5,701 nt of DNA from Pseudomonadota bacterium (GTDB lineage: Bacteria; Pseudomonadota; Gammaproteobacteria; Steroidobacterales; Woeseiaceae), in the NCBI GenBank assembly GCA_022567775.1, contig JADFGH010000168.1, positions 1 to 5,701 of the forward strand, in the 5' to 3' direction. Shown one piece after another: positions 1 to 5,701 of this stretch. Numbering within the stretch: position 1 is the first letter of the stretch; each line of letters starts with the position of its first letter. The notes under the pieces are model-generated. The model was not told the origin of the DNA, did not search any database, and worked only from the letters and a program-made list of their open reading frames with translations. Made by a program: the position numbers and the translations under genes.

Positions 1-2
1 AG

Positions 3-158
3 ACGATTACGGGTGCTGACTATGCATCTGTCGTGTCGGCAAATGCCGCATTGGTGCAGTTCGCCGGCGAAGACGAAAGCGGGGTGGGAGAGGAATTCTC
101 CGATATCTGCGGGACTCACACCGATTACCTGTGGGACATCGTCCACGAATCACCATAG
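3..158 (+). CDS. C-terminal fragment of an unrecognised protein (5' end outside window)
   Basis: An open frame runs from the window edge (first full codon at 3) to a TAG at 156-158, giving 51 residues with no internal stop. It ends in ...TDYLWDIVHESP. The fragment is acidic, with a cluster around AGEDESGVGEEF, and has a single Cys in DICGTH. It contains no membrane segment. Coding status is supported by the uninterrupted frame and by the intrinsic terminator that starts 20 nt after the stop, as expected for the last gene of a transcription unit. I do not recognise the family and too little is visible to assign a role. It is probably not co-transcribed with the ABC operon downstream, because the terminator lies between them. 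Confidence 0.6.
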   Translation, partial: TITGADYASVVSANAALVQFAGEDESGVGEEFSDICGTHTDYLWDIVHESP

Positions 159-177
159 TTAACAGGGGAGCGCAACC

Positions 178-204
178 GGCGGCTCGAAAGAGCCGCCTTT
201 TTTT
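178..204 (+). terminator. Rho-independent terminator
   Basis: A perfect 8-bp GC-rich stem (GGCGGCTC at 178-185 pairing with GAGCCGCC at 190-197) closes a GAAA tetraloop and is followed at once by seven T residues (198-204). It sits 20 nt after the stop codon of the partial upstream gene and should end that transcript. It therefore separates that gene from the ABC transporter operon, which must have its own promoter in the 42 nt between 205 and 246 or depend on read-through. Confidence 0.95.
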
Positions 205-207
205 GTG

Positions 208-237
208 TCAACCGGGTGACTACTAACGCGCTAGACT
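208..237 (+). promoter_or_regulatory. Weak candidate promoter for the ABC operon
   Basis: Only 42 nt separate the terminator from the ATPase start codon, so a promoter is expected here. The best sigma-70-like -10 is TAGACT at 232-237 (4 of 6 to consensus). With an 18-nt spacer the -35 would be TCAACC at 208-213, a poor match. This would place transcription initiation around 244, only a few bases before the ATG at 247. The call rests mainly on position; the motifs alone would not justify it. Confidence 0.22.
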
Positions 238-246
238 AGGCGCAAC

Positions 247-951
<705 letters not shown>

Positions 952-959
952 CGCAAGTC

Positions 960-3503
960 GTGCCCGTTCTCTATCGCGCAAGTTTCGGCTATCTGCTGCG
1001 CCACCCCTGGCAGTTGGCGCTGGCTCTGCTTGGCATTTGTATTGGTGTTGCCGTGATGGTCGCGGTTGACCTTGCGAACGAGAGCTCGCGCCGGGCTTTC
1101 CTGCTATCGATGGATGCCATCAATGGCGAAGCAACCCATCAAATTATCGCCGGGCCGGCCGGAGTGGAGGAGACCCTCTATACCAAGCTTCGCGTGGAAC
1201 ATGGCATACGCTCGATTGCCCCGGTGGTGTCGGGATATGTCCGCTACGAGGACACTACCTTGCAAGTGCTCGGTGTCGACCTGTTCGCCGAGCGGGAATT
1301 TCGCCACTACTCGCTGTCCGGCCGTGATGAAAACTCAGTCGTCAATTCGAGCGCGACCGGCCGCTCTGCAGCTGACGTGATCAGCCGCATCCTGACGACG
1401 CCCGGTGCTTTGCTGACCTCAGAGCGAACGGCACAGATGCTTGGACTGGAAATCGACGATGAGTTTCGCGTCATGGCAGCAGGCATTGAACATGATGCCG
1501 TCCTGGTCGGACTGTTCGCGCCGCAAGAGCAAAGCCGCCTGGACAACCTGCTGATCACTGATATTGCCAGCGCGCAGCAATGGCTTGGCATGCGCGGCAG
1601 GCTGACGCGCATCGACGTGAGAATTCGTGCGGATGATGAGCGGCTATCGCAGCAGATCGAAGATGTCCTGCCACCCGGTACGCAATTGCTTTCCGCTGCC
1701 GGGCGCACACAGACAACGCTGGACATGAGCAATGCGTTCATGACCAACCTCACCGCGATGAGCCTTCTCGCGTTGCTCGTTGGTGTTTTTCTGATCTACA
1801 ACAGCGTCGCATTCGCGGTATTGCAGCGACGCGGCCTGATCGGTGTTTTGCGGGCACTCGGCCTGACGCGCGGCCAGACGTTTTCGCTCATCCTGGTTGA
1901 AGGTGTCATGCTGGGTGTTGCCGGGGCGATACTCGGCTTGCTGCTCGGCGTCTGGCTGGGCGAGCAATTGCTGCACCTGGTCGCGCGCACCATCAGTGAT
2001 CATTATTTTGTCGTTAACGTGACTGACGTATCCATAGCGCCTGCGTCACTGATCAAGGGCCTGACCGTCGGCGTTGGCGCGACCATGCTTGCAGCAGCAG
2101 TTCCGGCGATCGAGGCATCGTCCTATCAGCCCAGGCTTGCCATGACACGTTCTGTCCTCGAGTACAGGGTCGGCCAGGCATTGCCGATCATCGCAGTTGC
2201 CGGGCTGCTGGCGGCAACACTGTCCGCACTCATACTCGTTTTTTCGGGCGACAACCTGGTTGCAGGTCTGTTTGCTATGTTCCTGCTGATTCTCGGATTC
2301 GCATTGCTTATTCCAATTGCTGTCCGGGCCTGTTCCCGCGCAATGGCGCCATTGGCCGGACGGCTGGCGGGTATTGCGGGACGCCTGGCGATCTCCGGAA
2401 TTGCTGCATCCTTAAGTCGCACCGGTGTGGCCATCGTTGCGCTTGCCGTCGCGTTGTCGGCGACAGTGGGCGTCAGTGTGATGGTCGACAGCTTTCGCGG
2501 CTCGGTCAGCGAATGGCTTGGCAACACCTTGCAGTCCGATATTTATGTTGGCGTGGTGCGCGGTTCACTGGATGCGGATTTGCTGGAGGACCTGGTATCC
2601 GTTCCAGGCGTTGAGAGTTACAGCACGAGTCGCAGGACCTGGCTGGAAACGGAGACGGGCAGGGTCCGCCTCATCGTGCTGATGATGGCGCCCGGCAGTT
2701 ATGCTGGAACGGCAATTCGCGAAGGCGATCCGGAGGAGATCTGGCAACAGTTCGATAAAGAAGGCGCGGTACTCGTTTCGGATCCGTACGCCTACCGGCA
2801 CGATGTCGGCCGCGGTGACACGATCCGGCTCAAAACAAAAAGGGGCGATCGTGTATTCCGGATCGCAGCTGTCTATCAGAGCTACGATGCCAATGGTGGC
2901 GCGATCCTGATGAGTCGCCATACCTACGATATTTTCTTTGACGACCCAACGATAAATTCAATCGGGATTTATCTTGGCGACGGTGTGAATATTGACGGCG
3001 TCATGGATGACATCCGGCAGGTCAGTGCTGGCAGGCAGTCTCTGATCATGAACAGCAACGCACGCATTCGTGAAATCTCACTTGCCATATTTGATCGAAC
3101 GTTTGTAATCACCGACGTTTTGTACTGGCTGGCCGTGGGGGTTGCCGTCATTGGCATTCTTGGGGCAATGCTCGCTCTGCAACTGGAACGCGCGCGGGAA
3201 CTGGCGGTGCTTCGCGCAATTGGTATGACGCCCGGCCAGGTGGCTGCGCTGGTCACGATTCAGACCGGATTCATGGGCCTGCTCAGTGGTATCGCGGCGC
3301 TTCCGCTGGGCCTGGTGATGGCCTGGGTTCTCATCGAGGTGATCAATCGCCGGGCGTTCGGCTGGCAGATGGATATGACCATTGATCCGGCGGTCCTGCT
3401 ATCAGCTCTGCTACTTGCGATCGGCGCCGCGCTGATTGCCGGAATATATCCCGCCTACCGTGCGGCAAGCAGCAGGCCGGCGCTCGCGATGCGCGAGGAA
3501 TGA
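960..3503 (+). CDS. ABC transporter permease with two FtsX/MacB-type domains (fused AttF-AttG-like)
   Basis: This 847-residue inner-membrane permease is the partner of the preceding ATPase. Hydrophobic segments suggest ten helices: about 18-38, 265-287, 311-334, 364-386, 406-428, 432-456, 486-510, 718-741, 762-793 and 810-832. Two large periplasmic domains follow helix 1 (39-264) and helix 7 (511-717). Each half has the cytoplasmic coupling motif of FtsX domains: RRGLIGVLRALGLTRGQ (290-306) and ERARELAVLRAIGMTPGQ (743-760). The layout is thus two four-helix FtsX units joined by a helix pair, with both ends cytoplasmic, like YbbP/COG3127-type permeases. The start is GTG at 960, giving MPVLYRASFGYLLRHPWQ, a normal N terminus for the family. 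No clear ribosome site precedes it, so coupling to the ATPase stop 8 nt upstream is likely. Such permeases usually transmit mechanical force to the periplasm; the substrate here is not known. Confidence 0.93.
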   Translation: MPVLYRASFGYLLRHPWQLALALLGICIGVAVMVAVDLANESSRRAFLLSMDAINGEATHQIIAGPAGVEETLYTKLRVEHGIRSIAPVVSGYVRYEDTTLQVLGVDLFAEREFRHYSLSGRDENSVVNSSATGRSAADVISRILTTPGALLTSERTAQMLGLEIDDEFRVMAAGIEHDAVLVGLFAPQEQSRLDNLLITDIASAQQWLGMRGRLTRIDVRIRADDERLSQQIEDVLPPGTQLLSAAGRTQTTLDMSNAFMTNLTAMSLLALLVGVFLIYNSVAFAVLQRRGLIGVLRALGLTRGQTFSLILVEGVMLGVAGAILGLLLGVWLGEQLLHLVARTISDHYFVVNVTDVSIAPASLIKGLTVGVGATMLAAAVPAIEASSYQPRLAMTRSVLEYRVGQALPIIAVAGLLAATLSALILVFSGDNLVAGLFAMFLLILGFALLIPIAVRACSRAMAPLAGRLAGIAGRLAISGIAASLSRTGVAIVALAVALSATVGVSVMVDSFRGSVSEWLGNTLQSDIYVGVVRGSLDADLLEDLVSVPGVESYSTSRRTWLETETGRVRLIVLMMAPGSYAGTAIREGDPEEIWQQFDKEGAVLVSDPYAYRHDVGRGDTIRLKTKRGDRVFRIAAVYQSYDANGGAILMSRHTYDIFFDDPTINSIGIYLGDGVNIDGVMDDIRQVSAGRQSLIMNSNARIREISLAIFDRTFVITDVLYWLAVGVAVIGILGAMLALQLERARELAVLRAIGMTPGQVAALVTIQTGFMGLLSGIAALPLGLVMAWVLIEVINRRAFGWQMDMTIDPAVLLSALLLAIGAALIAGIYPAYRAASSRPALAMREE
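3495..3500 (+). promoter_or_regulatory. Ribosome binding site that sets the AttH-like start
   Basis: GAGGAA at 3495-3500, inside the last codons of the permease, lies 4 nt before the GTG at 3505. It is the best Shine-Dalgarno-like site in the operon. It favours GTG 3505 over the in-frame ATG at 3436, which lies within the permease gene, and over ATG 3529, where the nearest purine run is too close. The permease stop TGA (3501-3503) falls between site and start, the usual arrangement for translational coupling. Confidence 0.7.
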
Positions 3504-3504
3504 T

Positions 3505-4716
3505 GTGAGTAATAACTTGAAGAAAGGCATGTTAGTCGCTGTTTTAATATTAGTTACTGGCGTTCTTATCCTGCGAACCGGGCCGTCCTCCGAGCCAGGC
3601 CTGCCTGTGGCCGGCGGATCCTCACGGCTGTCGGAGCTCTTGAACGACCAGGGTCGCGAGGGCTACGCCCAGGCGATTGAAGACCGGGATTTCGTGTTTC
3701 CAGCCGATCACGGCCCGCACCCCGGTTTCCGCAATGAATGGTGGTATATCACCGGCAATCTCGATAGTGAAAATGGCAGGCGGTTCGGCTTCGAGCTCAC
3801 AATTTTTCGCTTCTCGCTGACACCGCCCGGCACGGAGTCCTCTGAGGAGGTGTCAGCATGGCGCGGCAACCAGGTTTATATCGGGCATTTCGCGGTGACG
3901 GATGGGGACGCAAGACAGTTTCATGTCGCACAGCGGTACTCAAGGGGAAGCCTTGGGCTTGCAGGTGCAGTGGCAGAGCCATTTCGCGTCTGGCTGGACG
4001 ATTGGTCGATTGCAGGAGCGCGCCCCGGCGGGCGATCACAGGATGAATACGCGTTCGGTCAGCCGTGGCAATTGCAGGCGAGAGACGGCGAGATCGCCCT
4101 GAACCTGACGCTGGTACCGCAGAAGCCGCCCGTATTGAACGGCGAAAACGGCCTGTCGCAAAAAGCCGCGATGGCAGGCAATGCGTCGTATTACTACTCG
4201 ATAACGCGCTTGCAAACCGAGGGCACGTTAAAAATCGGCGATAGAGAATTCGTTGTCAGCGGTTTGTCATGGCTGGATCGTGAATGGGGGAGCAGTGGGC
4301 TGTCCCGCGATCAGGAAGGCTGGGACTGGTATGCATTGCAGCTGTCAGATGGCAGCGACCTGATGTTCTACAACCTGCGGCGTAGCGATGGCAGCCAGGA
4401 TATGCATAGCGCAGGCACGTTGACACTGGCCGATGGCAGCACCGTGCATCTTTCCACAGACGATCTGATCATCGAAGTGCTCGACACCTGGCAAAGTCCG
4501 CGCGGAGGAAGGTACCCGATTGCATGGAAAATTGAAGTTCCGGAGGCCAACCTGAGCCTGACCATCGATCCGCTAATGGACGCGCAGGAGCTCGTCACTA
4601 CCGTGCGCTACTGGGAAGGCGCAGTCGACGTCAGTGGCCGGCGCGGTGCGACGCCGATAACGGGCCGCGGTTACGTGGAGTTGACGGGTTATGAGGGTTC
4701 GGACGGGCCGCGTTGA
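3505..4716 (+). CDS. Membrane-anchored AttH/CrtC-family lipocalin-like protein (predicted secreted hydrolase family)
   Basis: From the GTG at 3505 the product has 403 residues. It begins with a short basic segment (MSNNLKKG) and a hydrophobic stretch (about 9-23). No lipobox Cys and no obvious signal-peptidase I site follow, so an uncleaved anchor with a periplasmic body is likely. Family hallmarks of AttH/COG5621 (CrtC-like, calycin fold) are plain: FPADHG (65-70), NEWWYITGNL (77-86), YYYSITRL (229-236), GLSWLDREWGSS (253-264), WDWYALQL (273-280), RYWEGAV (368-374) and GRGYVELTGY (387-396). Relatives are often called carotenoid 1,2-hydratase, but no carotenoid genes are nearby and the ABC operon context points to AttH. 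A lipid-binding or lipid-modifying role on the periplasmic side is inferred; no catalytic residue can be named. The permease stop is 1 nt upstream. The first codons are AT-rich (5 G/C in 3541-3560), unlike the rest of the gene. Confidence 0.9.
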   Translation: MSNNLKKGMLVAVLILVTGVLILRTGPSSEPGLPVAGGSSRLSELLNDQGREGYAQAIEDRDFVFPADHGPHPGFRNEWWYITGNLDSENGRRFGFELTIFRFSLTPPGTESSEEVSAWRGNQVYIGHFAVTDGDARQFHVAQRYSRGSLGLAGAVAEPFRVWLDDWSIAGARPGGRSQDEYAFGQPWQLQARDGEIALNLTLVPQKPPVLNGENGLSQKAAMAGNASYYYSITRLQTEGTLKIGDREFVVSGLSWLDREWGSSGLSRDQEGWDWYALQLSDGSDLMFYNLRRSDGSQDMHSAGTLTLADGSTVHLSTDDLIIEVLDTWQSPRGGRYPIAWKIEVPEANLSLTIDPLMDAQELVTTVRYWEGAVDVSGRRGATPITGRGYVELTGYEGSDGPR

Positions 4717-4719
4717 ACT

Positions 4720-4741
4720 CTGACAGGTTTGCCCATGTCAG
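4720..4741. other. Weak hairpin in the convergent intergenic gap
   Basis: CTGACA (4720-4725) and TGTCAG (4736-4741) can form a 6-bp stem around a 10-nt loop in the 29-nt gap between the two converging stop codons. Neither strand has a T tract after it, so it is not a convincing intrinsic terminator. It could act weakly for both genes or be chance. Confidence 0.25.
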
Positions 4742-4745
4742 CGCT

Positions 4746-5701
4746 TTAGGATGAGCGCCCCAGGCGGCTGAACAGGCCTCCCGATTTCTTGTCTTTCGGC
4801 TCGTCTTTCTCCAGGGGAGCTGGTGGAGCGTCGGCGCTGCTTAACGTCTTCAACGTGCCTGTCATCGCAGTCTTCATTTGTTCTTCGATCGATTCAGGCT
4901 GAGCTGTGCTCTTTTTTGCTGCTTGCCCCCCGGCCTTGCCGTCTGGCGACTGGGTGTTGTCCGTTGTCGCGCCGCTATTATTCAGCTCTTTGACCATGTC
5001 GAGGCGCATGCTCAGCGACATATCTAATTTGTCGGTGTGGCCCATTTCTTTGGGACCATCTGTTGGCGATGTGGCTTCGCTTGCTTCAGCCGGAGGAGGA
5101 TCCTCCTGCAATTCGAGTACTAACGAAGGGTCTTTCACAGCGGCCTCGCCGGGTGCGCTCATGCCGGGGGGTGGATTGCTGACCACCTCAGCGGCAATTG
5201 CATTGAAGTTTGTATCGCCGAACAATGTTTCCGCAACCGTGTCAGTCAGGTCATTGAGCGATCCTGCTTTGCTTAATTTCTTCGCTACTGCGTCGAGATC
5301 GACACCCTTCTTGCGTTTATCATCGAGCGTCTTATCCAGCGTTAATGCGGGCATCCCGCTAATCGTTGCGGCGGTACCATCGGGACCCTTGTCGCCGGCT
5401 GGCTGTGGTGTTGCTGCAGCAGCGACCTCGTCCTCGTTAGCTGCGGCAATCGCCGCTTCCAGCACGTCTATATCGGGCATCGCCGGATTTTCAGCGGGTT
5501 TCGAAGCGGGTTTCATTTTCGCCTTTGTCTTGGCTTCTGCCTTTGTCTTGGCTTCTGCCTTTGTCTTGGCTTCTGCCTTTGTCTTGGCTTCTGCCTTTGC
5601 CTTGGCTTCTGCCTTTGCTTCTGCCTTTGCCTTTGCTTCTGCCTTTGTCTTGGCTTCTGCCTTTGCCTCCGCTTTCGCCTTGGCTTCTGCCTTCGCCTTT
5701 T
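4746..5701 (-). CDS. Unrecognised protein with Lys/Ala/Glu/Thr repeat segment (5' end outside window)
   Basis: The - strand frame is open from the window edge to a TAA at 4748-4746, giving at least 317 codons. The first 61 visible residues consist only of K (21), A (25), E (10) and T (5), with Ala at nearly every second position (units AEAKTK and AEAKAK). They are strongly basic and likely helical, recalling TolA-type or histone-like tails. The other 256 residues are mostly low-complexity, rich in Ala, Pro, Asp and Lys. Two stretches look ordered: a helical one around LTLDKTLDDKRKK to LTDTVAETLFGDTNFNAIAA, and EEQMKTAMTGTLKTLS near the end. The C terminus is a short basic tail, SGGLFSRLGRSS. 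There is no membrane helix in the visible part. A Met at 5516 could be an internal start, but the repeat upstream is clearly coding, with synonymous changes that keep the K-A pattern. I do not recognise the family; a scaffold or adaptor role would be a guess. It converges on the ABC operon. Confidence 0.75.
   Translation of the reverse strand, partial: KAKAEAKAKAEAKAEAKTKAEAKAKAEAKAEAKAKAEAKTKAEAKTKAEAKTKAEAKTKAKMKPASKPAENPAMPDIDVLEAAIAAANEDEVAAAATPQPAGDKGPDGTAATISGMPALTLDKTLDDKRKKGVDLDAVAKKLSKAGSLNDLTDTVAETLFGDTNFNAIAAEVVSNPPPGMSAPGEAAVKDPSLVLELQEDPPPAEASEATSPTDGPKEMGHTDKLDMSLSMRLDMVKELNNSGATTDNTQSPDGKAGGQAAKKSTAQPESIEEQMKTAMTGTLKTLSSADAPPAPLEKDEPKDKKSGGLFSRLGRSS
5521..5701. repeat. In-frame tandem repeat, 18-bp unit (encodes AEAKTK on the - strand)
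   Basis: Four perfect consecutive copies of GCCTTTGTCTTGGCTTCT occupy 5521-5592. A fifth copy with one T-to-C change follows (5593-5610), then a 12-bp short unit (5611-5622), a variant 18-mer (5623-5640), another perfect copy (5641-5658) and more diverged units running to the window edge. All unit lengths are multiples of 6 bp, so the array stays in frame in the - strand gene and copy-number change would lengthen or shorten the protein without a frameshift. The four identical copies suggest recent expansion by slippage or unequal recombination. Confidence 0.93.

Noticed and set aside
3436..3504. Upstream ATG at 3436 as the start of the AttH-like gene
   Set aside because: It lies inside the permease coding region, the added 23 residues (basic, Arg-rich, before the hydrophobic stretch) look like read-through of another frame, and GTG 3505 has a good ribosome site.
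3505..4716. Carotenoid 1,2-hydratase function for the AttH-like protein
   Set aside because: Only the fold family is shared; no carotenoid biosynthesis genes are present and the partner genes are an ABC ATPase and permease.
4741..4758. GCGCT/AGCGC inverted repeat as a terminator
   Set aside because: The stem is only 5 bp, it overlaps the last codons of the - strand gene and has no T tract.
5094..5107. Perfect 14-bp palindrome AGGAGGATCCTCCT
   Set aside because: It falls inside the - strand coding region over Glu-Asp-Pro-Pro codons and has no flanking structure; most likely a by-product of codon choice.
5521..5701. CRISPR array or non-coding satellite
   Set aside because: The repeats are contiguous without spacers and all lengths are multiples of 6 bp in an open frame with synonymous codon variation, so they are protein-coding.

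Overview
The window looks like chromosomal DNA from a Gram-negative bacterium, probably a gammaproteobacterium. The grounds are moderate-to-high GC, a periplasm-type MacB/LolCDE-class ABC transporter, and an AttH/CrtC-type lipocalin-like exported protein. The lineage is inferred from the gene families; no rRNA or other phylogenetic marker is present. I saw no tRNA, rRNA, CRISPR array, insertion sequence or phage gene.

Layout: (1) positions 3-158 hold the last 51 codons of an unrecognised + strand gene, closed by a textbook intrinsic terminator at 178-204. (2) Positions 247-4716 form a compact three-gene + strand operon: a LolD/MacB-type ABC ATPase (247-951), a very large double-FtsX-domain permease (960-3503), and a membrane-anchored AttH-family lipocalin-like protein (3505-4716). 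The gaps are 8 and 1 nt, so co-transcription and translational coupling are likely. (3) On the - strand, converging on the operon with only 29 nt between stop codons, lies the 3' part of an unrecognised gene (4746 to beyond 5701). The upstream part of its visible coding region is an in-frame Lys/Ala/Glu/Thr repeat built on an 18-bp tandem unit.

How the genes work together: ATPase, fused permease and lipocalin-like protein match the arrangement that subsystem annotations call 'AttEFGH', with AttF and AttG fused into one polypeptide. MacB/LolCDE-class transporters do not usually move solute through a channel. They use ATP hydrolysis in the cytoplasm to drive motion of periplasmic domains, for example to extract lipoproteins or push substrates onward. 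A lipid-binding-type (calycin) domain made by the last gene of the operon and anchored on the periplasmic side would fit a substrate acceptor, chaperone or hydrolase for a lipid-like molecule. The substrate is not known from the sequence. The converging - strand gene appears functionally separate.

The most interesting points are the transporter-plus-lipocalin module, whose substrate is unknown, and the repeat-bearing - strand protein, whose repeat can change length without breaking frame. Every stretch over 100 bases is accounted for; the longest gap between genes is 88 bases (159-246).
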